Origin: Sepioteuthis lessoniana | Lineage: Eukaryota; Mollusca; Cephalopoda; Myopsida; Loliginidae | NCBI GenBank assembly: GCA_963585895.1 | Contig: OY757904.1 | Span: 162,198,792 to 162,262,791, forward strand | Direction of reading: 5' to 3' | Length of the DNA stretch: 64,000 nucleotides | Part shown: one piece after another, positions 49,211-61,716 of the stretch | Numbering within the stretch: position 1 is the first letter of the stretch | Layout of the letters: each line of letters begins with the position of its first letter | Notes under the pieces: generated by a model | Seen by the model: only the letters and a program-made list of their open reading frames with translations | Database searches by the model: none | Told to the model about the DNA's origin: nothing | Translations under genes and position numbers: made by a program

Positions 49211-51017
49211 TGTATATACGAGATATTGTATAAATAGTCTATATATTCTCCACAAAGATAGTTTTTTTTTAGGCTGATGTGAGGAAATAGTAAAACTATG
49301 AGATGTGGAATCAGAGATGAAAATAGATAAATAAATTAATAATAATAATAATAATGTGCGAATCAATCATTTCGTTCTCCATTAGAAATGGCCATAGTTC
49401 AAATTTGTACGTTTTATTGTTTTAATGTGCATTTTCTGTCTTAGTATTTAACAACATGATCAACATCGATATTTTGTATTGCAACAAATTAATTCCTCTA
49501 ATTGAAAAAAAAAATACTGAAAATCATGGAATTTTCCGGTTGTAATGAATTTTTTAGAGTTCATCTATTAATTAGTCAATTTTATAACGCATCTGTTAAT
49601 TTTATCGAAAAAACTTGCAGAGTTTTCTGGGGTCGCTTAACAAAACCTCCATGTGTGTCTGTGTGTCTGCGTGGGTCTCTGTCTGTGTGACGTTATTTAA
49701 CCGGTAAGTTATATGTTCAGGCATATATTTTCTGTATATAATAAAAAGACAAAAGTCTGATGGTGTGAATGAAATAAGAGAAAAAATTTAATTGAAAGAA
49801 AATAGTACCCCAACGTGAATGTTAAAATTTAGAATTTTTTAAATGTTTTGAAATCTTTTAATGCTCTGATTTAATTGAAAATAGAATTTTCTGTCAGATT
49901 ATTAGGAAAATAATTCTCTGTCAATATTTGTTTTGCATAAAACGAAGAGGCAAACCTTAAGTTTGCATCAGATTTTGATTTACTTTCCTCCTATCTCAGG
50001 TTAAATCTGAATATGTTATTAAATAAAAAATATTTCGACTAATCGTAAAATTTGAATTTTAAAGCAAGAATCTTAGAGTTGTTTTTTTAATATTTTTTAA
50101 AGATATTTTCAGTTTTGTCTCTTGTATTCGGGTTGAATATTTAAGGGGAAAAAATGAAATTAAGAATAGGAAATTTCAAAAAGAATACAAATTAGTGTTT
50201 TATGGTTAATGAAAGATTAGTTGATCATTACCCGGAAAATATCAAACTTGAAAAATAGCGATTAAAAAGTATTTCACTATTTTCATAGTGAATTAATTAT
50301 AAATTGATTATAATTATTTCATTGAGTTTTCTTAATTTAAAAATCATGTTTACCTGCTTTTTTTTCAAGATTAAATACAAAATATAAAATCAATTGTTGA
50401 TACAATTTTCGAAGTCTAAAAAGTCGGGAATTTTTATGATTGGTCTACCGTATTAATAGTTTTGGCGGTAGACTAAAGAGCATATAAATAGCTGAATTGA
50501 AGGTGATACAGAAAATATCTGTCATTGATTTTGGCAAACTGCTTGAAATTAAATGCCATAATATGTGATATAGTTATCAACGTGTAATATTTTCACATAA
50601 ATAAGTCGACTAATGTTTCTAATTACTGATTTCATTTAAAAAAAAAAATTTAAGTATTTAAAAAATTTTGATAACACTTTTTAATTTAATCCCATGTTGG
50701 GTGGAGTCGTTAACCTTTGGGAAATTTAAATCTTAAAAATGTATTAAAAATTGATTCGATATATAATATTTTGCTTTTCATTCTGATAATTATTCTTCAA
50801 ATAAAACCAAAATTTAACTTTAAATAATAACTAAATTATTTTCAATTCGTTTCAACTAAAAAAAAAAAGAGTGAAAATTATAAGTACCTAGTCCTATTTC
50901 ATATCATCGAATAACATAGATTATTCTCTATTGATTACTAATCAATTTCACCTGGTATACTTGACCCTTTGTCCACTGGAAAATCATTAACACCTTATTT
51001 GACATGTTTGATCATTC

Positions 51018-51019
<2 letters not shown>
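49211..51019. other. Very AT-rich DNA, no gene recognised
   Basis: This holds an AAT microsatellite at about 49327-49354, a TGTG-rich stretch at about 49650-49690, and an 8-base inverted repeat GTCTACCG/CGGTAGAC (50443-50450, 50466-50473) just before the TATA-like CATATAAATA (50481-50490). Open frames are short. Confidence 0.55.
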
Positions 51020-51049
<30 letters not shown>

Positions 51050-51390
51050 ATCGTGCTGGCAGCACGGATATCCCTGACCCTCTCTCGCCACTCCTCCCTA
51101 TCGTTCATCGCCCTAGGCAAGTCTTCAGGACAACATCCTGTATCCTCACATAGCTGCTGAATGTACGTTCGTGCTGGTCGTCCTGCTTTTGCGCGGCCGT
51201 GTGTGGGGATCCATAAGAGTACATCTCTTATGAGTTCATCTCTGCTTCTCCAGCAATGTCCAGCATGTCTGGTTCGCCTAACTTGAATAGATTTCGTGAT
51301 AGGGGGCAGGTGGCCGTACAGTTGGTGTCTTGTGGGGTGCCTCTGCCAGGACTTGTTGAGGATTGCACGCAGCACTTTCTCCATATATTG
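51020..51390 (-). mobile_element. LINE 3' end with (GAT)n tail (copy 1)
   Basis: The minus-strand frame starts with MEKVLRAILNKSWQRHPTRH, continues QLYGHLPPITKSIQVRRTRH and AGHCWRSRDELIRDVLLW, and ends GRPARTYIQQLCEDTGC plus LPRAMNDREEWRERVRDIRA. This is the conserved C-terminal region (HPTNEQLYGHLPPI..RR..AGHCWR) of a widespread invertebrate LINE family. Beyond the stop codon the copy ends in a GAT-type microsatellite (51020-51050), which acts as the 3' tail. The reverse transcriptase is absent: a 5'-truncated insertion with about 110 intact codons, hence rather young. A second, more decayed member lies at 61505-61765. Confidence 0.88.
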
Positions 51391-51791
51391 TACAAATTTT
51401 ACAGTGTTGGTTTCCTGTTAGAAAGTACATCATGGAGGATGGAGTTGTTCTCGGAGTTTTGTTAGAAGCAAAACTCCGAGGGTCGGTTCCACAATTTACA
51501 ACACAAATAATATAAACAATGGAGACAAAAGAAATTTTACAACAACAAGAATGTTATAACATTTTTAAAACATAAAAAAAACAAGTAAAAGTCAATGCAA
51601 AGTAGAAATGTTTGTATATGTTTGTTATCTATATGTACAAGTGTGTGTGTGAGTGTGTATATTGTACAAATGTTAGTCGAATGGGAGAGTGTGTTGCTCG
51701 AACATATCTGTGTGTACGTGTATACGTGTGTTCAAGACAAAGAGATAAAGAGTGACAAAGTCGTACTTACGTATATATTTATGTGTGTATA
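51391..51791. other. AT-rich DNA with TG-rich stretches
   Basis: No gene was recognised. GTGTGTGTGAGTGTG at about 51640 and further TATGTGTG motifs occur up to the SINE. Confidence 0.55.
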
Positions 51792-51801
51792 TATACGCAT
51801 G

Positions 51802-52058
51802 GTTACCAGCTCATTGGCCTAGTTGGTAGAGTGTTCACCAATGGTCCGGGACACCGGGGTTCAATCCCAGATCGCGTCATACCAAAGACTTTAAAAGTGG
51901 TACTTGATACCTCCTTGCTTAACACAGCAATGTAAGAGACGTATCAAGGGTAAAGTGGAGCAATCCAGGCAAAGGAGTAACGCCCTACCCTACACCTTCG
52001 GTGTAGTAGCTATTGAAAAGGGAGCCTTCGGGTTGCCCTCGACTACGGTCGCCAATTG
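51802..52058 (+). mobile_element. tRNA-derived SINE, type 2 (copy 2)
   Basis: This belongs to the same family as 47659-47920, with box A TTGGCCTAGTTGGTAGAG, box B GGGTTCAATCCCAGA and an almost full-length body ending in CTACGGTCGCCAATTG. A target-site duplication TATACGCATG lies at 51792-51801 and 52059-52068. The body is close to copy 1, with scattered substitutions. Confidence 0.92.
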
Positions 52059-52068
52059 TATACGCATG

Positions 52069-52385
52069 AGAACGAAAATTACGTAATAGAAGGGTACGTG
52101 TCTGCTTGCTGACTGAACGTGTGTGCATCTGTGTTGTAGGAGACGTGTTTACAAGCATACCAATTTCGTTGCGACAATGAACGTGATTTCGCAGGTTTTG
52201 CGTCCTCCCATGTTCGGCTGTGGTGTTGCTAAAGTTGTGCATGGCCGACACAAAGACAGTAAGACTTTAAAATTTTCGGAATTAGGGTAACAGATGAATA
52301 TGAAGCCCTTTACAGAAAATCAAAGTAGAAAAACACTCTGATTTAAAAATTTTAAGAAAATTATCATAAAAAAGACTTTTGGGGC
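52069..52385. other. Unique DNA between SINE and third satellite
   Basis: No gene or further repeat was recognised. Confidence 0.55.
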
Positions 52386-55300
52386 CTCATTAAGTTAGAG
52401 AGGCAGTTGTCAAAGATAGACGGGCAGTAGGCGAGACAGGTCGTCAGAGAGAGAGAGGGGGGCAGTAGGTGAACAAAGTCGAGATAGAGGGTCATAAGAG
52501 AGAGAGAAAGGGGCAGTAGGCCAACAAAGTCGTCAGAGATAGAGAGGCAGTAGGCGAGACAGGTCGTCAGAGAGAGAGAGAGGGGCAGTAGGTGAACAAA
52601 GTCGAGATAGAGGGTCATAAGAGAGAGAGAAAGGGGCAGTAGGCCAACAAAGTCGTCAGAGATAGAGAGGCAGTAGGCGAGACAGGTCGTCAGAGAGAGA
52701 GAGAGGGGCAGTAGGTGAACAAAGTCGAGATAGAGGGTCATAAGAGAGAGAGAAAGGGGCAGTAGGCCAACAAAGTCGTCAGAGATAGAGAGGCAGTAGG
52801 CGAGACAGGTCGTCAGAGAGAGAGAGAGGGGCAGTAGGTGAACAAAGTCGAGATAGAGGGTCATAAGAGAGAGAGAAAGGGGCAGTAGGCCAACAAAGTC
52901 GTCAGAGATAGAGAGGCAGTAGGCGAGACAGGTCGTCAGAGAGAGAGAGAGGGGCAGTAGGTGAACAAAGTCGAGATAGAGGGTCATAAGAGAGAGAGAA
53001 AGGGGCAGTAGGCCAACAAAGTCGTCAGAGATAGAGAGGCAGTAGGCGAGACAGGTCGTCAGAGAGAGAGAGAGAGGGGCAGTAGGTGAACAAAGTCGTC
53101 AGAGATAGAGAGGCAGTAGGCGAGACAGGTCGTCAGAGAGAGAGAGAGGGGCAGTAGGTGAACAAAGTCGAGATAGAGGGTCATAAGAGAGAGAGAAAGG
53201 GGCAGTAGGCCAACAAAGTCGTCAGAGATAGAGAGGCAGTAGGCGAGACAGGTCGTCAGAGAGAGAGAGAGGGGCAGTAGGTGAACAAAGTCGAGATAGA
53301 GGGTCATAAGAGAGAGAGAAAGGGGCAGTAGGCCAACAAAGTCGTCAGAGATAGAGAGGCAGTAGGCGAGACAGGTCGTCAGAGAGAGAGAGAGAGGGGC
53401 AGTAGGTGAACAAAGTCGAGATAGAGGGTCATAAGAGAGAGAGAGAGAGGGGCAGTAGGTGAACAAAGTCGAGATAGAGGGTCATAAGAGAGAGAGAAAG
53501 GGGCAGTAGGCCAACAAAGTCGTCAGAGATAGAGAGGCAGTAGGCGAGACAGGTCGTCAGAGAGAGAGAGAGGGGCAGTAGGTGAACAAAGTCGAGATAG
53601 AGGGTCATAAGAGAGAGAGAAAGGGGCAGTAGGCCAACAAAGTCGTCAGAGATAGAGAGGCAGTAGGCGAGACAGGTCGTCAGAGAGAGAAAGAGAGGGG
53701 CAGTAGGTGAACAAAGTCGAGATAGAGGGTCATAAGAGAGAGAGGGGCAGTAGGTGAACAAAGTCGAGATAGAGGGTCATAAGAGAGAGAGAAAGGGGCA
53801 GTAGGCCAACAAAGTCGTCAGAGATAGAGAGGCAGTAGGCGAGACAGGTCGTCAGAGAGAGAGAGAGGGGCAGTAGGTGAACAAAGTCGAGATAGAGGGT
53901 CATAAGAGAGAGAGAAAGGGGCAGTAGGCCAACAAAGTCGTCAGAGATAGAGAGGCAGTAGGCGAGACAGGTCGTCAGAGAGAGAGAGAGAGGGGCAGTA
54001 GGTGAACAAAGTCGAGATAGAGGGTCATAAGAGAGAGAGGGGCAGTAGGTGAACAAAGTCGAGATAGAGGGTCATAAGAGAGAGAGAAAGGGGCAGTAGG
54101 CCAACAAAGTCGTCAGAGATAGAGAGGCAGTAGGCGAGACAGGTCGTCAGAGAGAGAGAGAGAGGGGCAGTAGGTGAACAAAGTCGAGATAGAGGGTCAT
54201 AAGAGAGAGAGAAAGGGGCAGTAGGCCAACAAAGTCGTCAGAGATAGAGAGGCAGTAGGCGAGACAGGTCGTCAGAGAGAGAGAGAGAGGGACAGTAGGT
54301 GAACAAAGTCGAGATAGAGGGTCATAAGAGAGAGAGAAAGGGGCAGTAGGCCAACAAAGTCGTCAGAGATAGAGAGGCAGTAGGCGAGACAGGTCGTCAG
54401 AGAGAGAGAGAAAGGGACAGTAGGTGAACAAAGTCGAGATAGAGGGTCATAAGAGAGAGAGAAAGGGGCAGTAGGCCAACAAAGTCGTCAGAGATAGAGA
54501 GGCAGTAGGCGAGACAGGTCGTCAGAGAGAGAGAGAGGGGCAGTAGGTGAACAAAGTCGTCAGAGATAGAGAGGCAGTAGGCGAGACAGGTCGTCAGAGA
54601 GAGAGAGAGGGGCAGTAGGTGAACAAAGTCGAGATAGAGGGTCATAAGAGAGAGAGAAAGGGGCAGTAGGCCAACAAAGTCGTCAGAGATAGAGAGGCAG
54701 TAGGCGAGACAGGTCGTCAGAGAGAGAGAGAGGGGCAGTAGGTGAACAAAGTCGAGATAGAGGGTCATAAGAGAGAGAGAAAGGGGCAGTAGGCCAACAA
54801 AGTCGTCAGAGATAGAGAGGCAGTAGGCGAGACAGGTCGTCAGAGAGAGAGAGAGGGGCAGTAGGTGAACAAAGTCGAGATAGAGGGTCATAAGAGAGAG
54901 AGAAAGGGGCAGTAGGCCAACAAAGTCGTCAGAGATAGAGAGGCAGTAGGCGAGACAGGTCGTCAGAGAGAGAGAGAGAGGGGCAGTAGGTGAACAAAGT
55001 CGAGATAGAGGGTCATAAGAGAGAGAGGGGCAGTAGGTGAACAAAGTCGAGATAGAGGGTCATAAGAGAGAGAGAAAGGGGCAGTAGGCCAACAAAGTCG
55101 TCAGAGATAGAGAGGCAGTAGGCGAGACAGGTCGTCAGAGAGAGAGAGAGGGGCAGTAGGTGAACAAAGTCGAGATAGAGGGTCATAAGAGAGAGAGAAA
55201 GGGGCAGTAGGCCAACAAAGTCGTCAGAGATAGAGAGGCAGTAGGCGAGACAGGTCGTCAGAGAGAGAGAGAGGGGCAGTAGGTGAACAAAGTCGAGATA

Positions 55301-56280
55301 GAGGGTCATAAGAGAGAGAGGGGCAGTAGGTGAACAAAGTCGAGATAGAGGGTCATAAGAGAGAGAGAAAGGGGCAGTAGGCCAACAAAGTCGTCAGAGA
55401 TAGAGAGGCAGTAGGCGAGACAGGTCGTCAGAGAGAGAGAGAGGGGCAGTAGGTGAACAAAGTCGAGATAGAGGGTCATAAGAGAGAGAGAAAGAGGCAG
55501 TAGGCCAACAAAGTCGTCAGAGATAGAGAGGCAGTAGGCGAGACAGGTCGTCAAAGAGAGAGAGAGAGGGGCAGTGGTGGACAAAGTCGTCAGAGATAGA
55601 GAGGCAGTAGGCGAGACAGGTCGTCAGAGAGAGAGAGAGAGGGGCAGTAGGCCAACAAAGTCGTCAGAGATAGAGAGGCAGTAGGCGAGACAGGTCGTCA
55701 GAGAGAGAGAGAGAGGGGCAGTAGGCCAACAAAGTCGTCAGAGATAGAGAGGCAGTAGGCGAGACAGGTCGTCAGAGAGAGAGAGAGGGGGGCAGTAGGT
55801 GAACAAAGTCGTCAGAGATAGAGAGGCAGTAGGCGAGACAGGTCGTCAGAGAGAGAGAGAGAGGGGCAGTAGGCCAACAAAGTCGTCAGAGATAGAGAGG
55901 CAGTAGGCGAGACAGGTCGTCAGAGAGAGAGAGAGGGGGGCAGTAGGTAAACAAAGTCATCAGAGATAGAGAGGCAGTAGGCGAGACAGGTCGTCAAAGA
56001 GAGAGAGAGGGGCAGTAGGCCAACAAAGTCGTCAGAGATAGAGAGGCAGTAGGCGAGACAGGTCGTCAGAGAGAGAGAGAGAGGGGCAGTAGGCCAACAA
56101 AGTCGTCAGAGATAGAGAGGCAGTAGGCGAGACAGGTCGTCAGAGAGAGAGAGAGAGGGGCAGTAGGCCAACAAAGTCGTCAGAGATAGAGAGGCAGTAG
56201 GCGAGACAGGTCGTCAGAGAGAGAGAGAGAGGGGCAGTAGGTGAACAAAGTCGAGATAGAGGGTCATAAGAGAGAGAGAA
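52386..56280. repeat. Satellite array, homogenised part: 123-bp and about 74-bp higher-order units
   Basis: The basic words are GTCGTCAGAGATAGAGAGGC, AGTAGGCGAGACAG, GGGGCAGTAGGTGAACAAAG, TCGAGATAGAGGGTCATAAG and (GA)n. The marker TAGGCGAGAC recurs at 52551, 52674 and 52797, that is, every 123 bases. In 55560-56220 the trimer gives way to a dimer of about 74 bases (55611, 55685, 55759, 55833). Where the unit is 123 bases, a minus-strand frame stays open for up to 215 codons (core LPLSLSLTTCLAYCLSISDD). It disappears in the 74-base part, so no gene is called. Confidence 0.95.
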
Positions 56281-58250
56281 AGGGGCAGTAGGCAAGCAAA
56301 GACGACAGAGATAGAAGGGCAGTAGGCGGGAAAAGTGGTCAGAGATATAGAGCCAGTAAGCGAAAAAGGTCGTCAGAGCTAGAGGGGCAATAGGTATACA
56401 AATTCGTCAGAGAGAGTGGGGGCTAGTAGGCCAAAAAAGTCGTCAGAGATAAAAGGGCAGTAAGCGAACAAGTCATCTGTGATTGAGAGACAGTAGGCAA
56501 AAAGGGTCGTATGTAGGATACCAAAGTCGTCAAAGAGAGAGGGGCTGTAGACGAACAATGTCGTCAGTGTTAGAGGGGATATAGGCAAAAAAGTCATCGG
56601 AAAGATAGGGACAGTAGGCGAAAAAAATGTGGTCAGAGATAAAGGGACAGTAGGCAAATAAAGTCATCGGAAGGATTGGGGCAGCAGGCGAAAAAAGTTG
56701 TCAGAAAGATAGGGGCAGTAGGCGAACTATGTCGTTAGAGATAGAGGGGCAGTATGTGAACAAATTCGTCAGAAATAGAGGGGAAATATGCGAACAAAAT
56801 CGTCAAAGATAGAGGGGCAGTAGGCGAAGAAAGTCCTCAGAGATAGAAGGGCAATATACAAACTAAGTCGTCAAAGATATAAGGGCAGTAGGCGAACAAA
56901 GTTGTCAGAGATAGAGGGGTAGTATGCAAAAAAGGTCCGCAGAAATAGAGGGGCAATATGCGAACTAATCGTTAGAGATTGAGGGGTATTAGGCGAACAA
57001 ATTCGTCGGAGATAGAGAGGTAGAAAGTGTAAAATGTAGTCAGAGTTAGAAGGGCTATAGGCGTACAAATTAGTCAGAGATAGAGGGACAGTTGTCGAAC
57101 AAAGTCGTCAGTGATAAAGGAGCAATCGTCAAAAAGGGTCGCAAGATAGAGAGGGGCAGTAAGCGAACAAAGACATCGGAGAGAGAGGAGGGCTGTAAGC
57201 GAGCAGTCGTCAGAGATAGAGGGGCAGGAGGCGAACTACGTCGTCGGGGATAGAGGGTCAGTAAGTGAACAAAGTCGTCAAAGATAGACAGGCACTAGGC
57301 GAACAAAGCCGTCAAAGATAAAGAGGCAGCAGTTCAACAAATTCGTCGGAGATAGAGGGGCAGTGGGCGAACTACGTCGTCAGAGATAGAGAGGCAGTAG
57401 GCGAGCAAAGTCGTAAGAGAAAGTGGGGCAGTAGGCGAACAATGTCGTTAGAGAGAAGAGGGTAATAGGCGAACAAAGTTGTCAGAGAGAGAGAGAGGGG
57501 TAGTATGCGAAAAAACGTCGTAAGTAAGCTAACGAAATCGTCAGAGATAGAGGAGCAGTTGGCGAAAAGGTGCGTCAGAGTGGGAGGGGTAGTATGCGAA
57601 AAAGGTCATCAGAGTGAGAGGGGCAGTAGGCGAACTAAGTCGTCAGATTTAGTGGGGCAGTACGCGAAAAAATTCAGAGATAGAGCGGCAGTATGTGAAA
57701 AAAGTCGTCCGAGATAGAGGGGAAGTAGACGAACAAAGTCGTCCGAGATAGAGAGGAATTATGCGAAAATGTTGTCAGAGATGGAGGGGCAGTAGGCGGA
57801 TAAAATCGTCAGGGATATTGGGGTAGTATACGAAAGAGGTCGTCAGATAGAGGGACAGTATGCGAAAAAGGTCGTCAGATGGAGGGGCAATATGCGAACA
57901 AAATTGTCAGAGATAGTGAGATAGAATGCGAAAAAGTTCGTCAAAGTGATAGGGGCAGTAGGCGAATAAAATCGTCAGAGATAATGGGGCAGTATGCGAA
58001 CTAAGTCGTCATTTAGGGGTATTATGCGAAAATGTCGTCAGAGATAGAGGGGCAGTAGACGAACAAAGTCGTCAGAGACAGAGGGGCAGTAGGTGAACCA
58101 ATTCGTCAGAGACAGAGGGGCACTAGGCAAGCAAAGTCGTCAGAGATAGAAGTGCAGGGGGGAACAAAGTCGCCAGAGATATAGGGGCAGTAGGCGAGGA
58201 AAGTCGTCAGAGTTAGAGGGGCAGTAGACTAGCTAGGTCGTCTGAGAGTA
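56281..58250. repeat. Satellite array, decayed part: about 35-bp monomer
   Basis: The same family as the homogenised part, but as single diverged units of about 34-37 bases with consensus words GTCGTCAGAGATAGAGGGGC and AGTAGGCGAACAAA. No higher-order pattern remains. Divergence is much greater than to the left, as expected at a satellite edge, and shows the ancestral monomer. The array ends at about 58250. Confidence 0.9.
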
Positions 58251-58990
58251 GCCGGATCAAAAAGAATTCCCCTAATTGTTATATTTTGACCTTCGACCCG
58301 GCCCAAAAATACTATTCCAAGGTGATACACCGGAAGGAAGTGACACATTCCAATGGCCAGTAATCGAAAGAGATCGCGTGGGCGGATTAGGGCTTATGAT
58401 ATGGGACAAGGTGAAGGTCCCATTATGCCACTACAGTGATGCACCGGAAGAGAGTAACCTCTGAACTGCATGACAGTTATTTCCGCTTGATGACGATTAA
58501 ACATCCGATTCAAAGATCCAGTGGGTGATCGTGTGGGCGTTGAGTTATTATTTAACTCAGCTGAGTTTGGGTCCCAGAGCAGTTGCCAGTAGAATTCCTG
58601 ACAGTAGAGACCAGATGTGGTAGGGCAAGCCACACCCGACCGAGGGGGCCCTCGGAAATCCCCGATGGAGTGGACCCCAACATCAAGAGAACAAGAAAGA
58701 CCCAACGTGACGGTCATAACAGTAGGGTTAAAATATGAAGTTTATGTTCGGTCTCCAGCACCCTCTCACATGTAAACCCTTGAACAACCCTTTCGAACCC
58801 TTGCAATAAAGTGAGAGGTGAATATTTCTAAAGAAGTCTTCTTGCGTCTTCCTTCCTGCATCTTAATTGTTACTGCGTGCGTCGTTTATTCATGCGTCTG
58901 TCTTTGATGTTGTGTCGTTGTGATGCTGAATGGACGTGTAAATAACTATATAACAATAATATGTTTTTACAAAGGACAAAAATTTTACCT
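58251..58990 (+). other. Unassigned segment with an AATAAA signal, possibly an old retroelement end
   Basis: Moderately GC-rich compared with its flanks, it has a direct repeat with GCACCGGAAG/ACACCGGAAG (about 58330 and 58443), a GGGGGCCCTCGG palindrome-like stretch near 58644, and an AATAAAGTGAGAGG signal at about 58806. It could be a decayed LTR or a 3' untranslated region. No protein similarity was recognised. Confidence 0.3.
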
Positions 58991-58991
58991 C

Positions 58992-58993
<2 letters not shown>

Positions 58994-59053
<60 letters not shown>
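58994..59053. repeat. (CT)n microsatellite
   Basis: About 60 bases of uninterrupted CT repeats. The open frame running through it is a shadow. Confidence 0.95.
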
Positions 59054-59055
<2 letters not shown>

Positions 59056-60160
59056 CCAAAATAAACAGCAGTACTAGAAATTTCAAGCTGCTTCCATTTG
59101 CTTACCGAATTAACCAGTACCGTTCCCTCTTTAAAAGTGTTAGCATCTTCTTTTGACTTTTAAGAAGAACCAAAAGCCGCAAAAAAGATTCATACTCAAA
59201 CAGGAAGTTAAAAATATTGTAGACGAAAAGCAATATGCATTATTTTTTCAAACTTATGCTGATAAAGACAATCACTACACCATCAAAATCGATCCGTTTA
59301 AATTAAATCAATTAAAACTAAAATTTCCAGTAAACGATAACGATAAAAGTAGAAGGAATTTTTAAGCTTTCCAAGACAAAATTTTTTTTGAGGTTTTGCT
59401 CTGATCTCATTTAAAGTTTGTTGGAACAAACAAATAATTTTCAAAATCACTTTGGTCTGCCATTTACTTGAAGTAAAATTTCTTATATTTTTGATAAAAT
59501 AAAACGTTAATTTCTTCAAGCTGTAAACGTGTCAGTCGTATTGTATGACTGCACCACTAAGTTGAACTTTAACGAAGCATCTGACGAAACAGCTCGATAG
59601 AAACTGCACAAGAATAGTACATGTTATTTTAAACAGGTCTTGGAAGAAACACTTTATAGGATATAAAATCCTATATTCTACAACCAATAGGTAAACACAA
59701 ATAATTTAGAAATGCTCTCACATAAAGTGGTTCAGAACTACTAAAAGAAAAATTTTAATACTTATCAGTAAAAAATTAGGATCCAAAACTCAATAAATGC
59801 TTTCTGAAATCTGGGGGAGCAGGATAGTCACGTACTTACGTCCGTGCAGTTAAAGTCTAAATGGATTCGCTGAGTGACGATTTCTCGAACAGAAATAAAA
59901 ACTTTCGTTTGGAACCGGTCACATGATCAGGGGATCTGTTTATTCACGCTTTCGGCGACAACTGACATACGACCAGCAACCGAACATGCGAGAGCTGGAT
60001 CAGATTTGCCTCTGATAACTGCGAAACACAACTCCCAACTATATCGACCAAAATTCCATTTCGCTACTATGACAACACACCAGTCAACTGCTAGCCCACG
60101 TACCCAAAAAAAACAGCTTTCACGTTCGTTATAGGATTTACATTCCAATATTTTAAAATG
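59054..60160. other. AT-rich DNA, no gene recognised
   Basis: A 70-codon plus-strand frame (59153-59365) has Lys-rich, hydrophilic content and no similarity I can name. Its upstream context is not a convincing splice site. From about 59870 the DNA is less AT-rich and may be the upstream part of the element carrying the promoter-like module. Confidence 0.45.
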
Positions 60161-60167
60161 GCCGTGA

Positions 60168-60332
60168 TGCCACTTGTTCCTGAAACAAAGATGGCGGACA
60201 TCAGTAAACTAATGTCTCTGGAAACTACTGGACAGGAAAGTCATGTTGTTTGTGCTCACAACTACGTCCTCAACTTTGATTTTGTCCCGCGATTTTGGAG
60301 CCGACTGCATGACAAGGACTGACTATATATAC
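60168..60332 (+). promoter_or_regulatory. Promoter-like module with YY1-like site and TATA box (copy 2)
   Basis: The order is TGCCACTTGTTCC (60168-60180), AAAGATGGCGGAC (60187-60199), ACAACTACGTC (60258-60268) and CTATATATAC (60323-60332). Order and spacing match copy 1 at 22238-22081 on the other strand (from YY1-like site to TATA, 136 against 132 bases). Downstream, a CTCACAGAGACAAC-like phrase repeats several times up to about 60455. Confidence 0.6.
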
Positions 60333-61504
60333 TCTCGTCTTTCAAGAACTCATTCTTTCTATTTCGACTCACAGAGACAACACACTCTCTTACACTGTGA
60401 CTTACAAAGATAACTCACTCTCTCCATTTTGACCCACAGAGACAATACACACTCTCTCTGTTACATTTTGACTTCCAGCACTCAAACCCACGAAAATGTA
60501 TACATTCCGCAACCTTTTTCTTTCTTGTCCGGTCTTTTCGGTTAGACTTGTTACAGCCTCAAAAACCACAGAAATTTCGTCAAACCACCAAAAGAAACAA
60601 ACAACCAACATGGGAGAAGACACGTTCCTCCTAACATACATTATTAAAATTCTGTAGAAAAACTAAGTCAACGATCATTTTATAATCTACAGGACACTTT
60701 TATTATTTAGTCTTTTTTTTCATAGTATTCGTGTTATTTACACACACACACACACACACACAGTGGAATATTTAACAGTAACACTCGTAATGTTTTGAAA
60801 TATTTCATTTAATGTACTTGTGGATATATAAATTTAATTTCGTTTGTACTGCGTTGTTTTAAATGTATTTTTGTCCGCGTCGTTTCGCATTTTTACTTCA
60901 TTTGCCTTTTCAATAATGAAACAACATAAATTGTGGGGAACCAAACATATTCAACAGACACAGTACCCCCCACTAAAAGTCTTACCATCTTTCTGTCTGT
61001 TTATTTTCTTTTGGATCCACCTCCTATCAAATTTCGCATATCTCACCAAAACACATACACGCACACATTCAGTCAGTAGTCAAACATACATTCCGCTATG
61101 TGCCTTCACTCACACACGCACATACACATACATTATATAAACGTCTTAATAAGAACATTGACGAACGTTTAAACTTTTAAACTTGTGGCTTCTTATGACT
61201 ACAACACAACAAAGCAAAAAAATAAGTTTGTGAAATACAAATGTTAATATGCATGTAAATGTTTTACTATTTCAATCTGGTATTTCTCTCGCCTACAATA
61301 AATTGTTTCTTCGCGTTGTTTTTTTATATATTCGATTTGTATTTGTGGGCAGGATACTCGGATATTTTTTTCCTTTTAATCCGAGTAGATTGACCCCCAA
61401 ACCCTACAAAACAGCTACTTACCGCCATAACATAAGGGCAGATTTGAAATTCTTTCTGCTACATCGCTTATCTTACAAATTATCCAAGTAAGACAAGCAA
61501 AACA
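60333..61504. other. AT-rich DNA with repeated CTCACAGAGACAA motifs and a (CA)n tract
   Basis: Three diverged repeats of a CTCACAGAGACAAC/GACCCACAGAGACAAT motif lie at about 60368-60446. A CA microsatellite lies at 60740-60762. No gene was recognised. Confidence 0.55.
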
Positions 61505-61716
61505 TGATGAGCACTGCAGAAGTAATGACGAGCTTCAAAGGGACGTCCTCTTATGGACTCCTACACATTGACAGACCAGTGTGGGTGAATCAGCAAAAAC
61601 TTACATTCAACATTTCTTTACAGACTCTGGATTCTGTCTGGAGAAATTGCCAAGAGCGATCACCAATAAGGATGGAGGGTTAGAGAGTCAAAGGAATCCG
61701 TGCCTACAACACGCCT

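Noticed and set aside
52364-55584. Minus-strand Leu/Ser-rich repeat frames of up to 215 codons
   Set aside because: They exist only where the satellite period is 123 bases (41 codons) and vanish in the 74-base part of the same array.
59153-59365. 70-codon Lys-rich plus-strand frame
   Set aside because: No similarity was recognised and no convincing splice sites or start context; left as unassigned.
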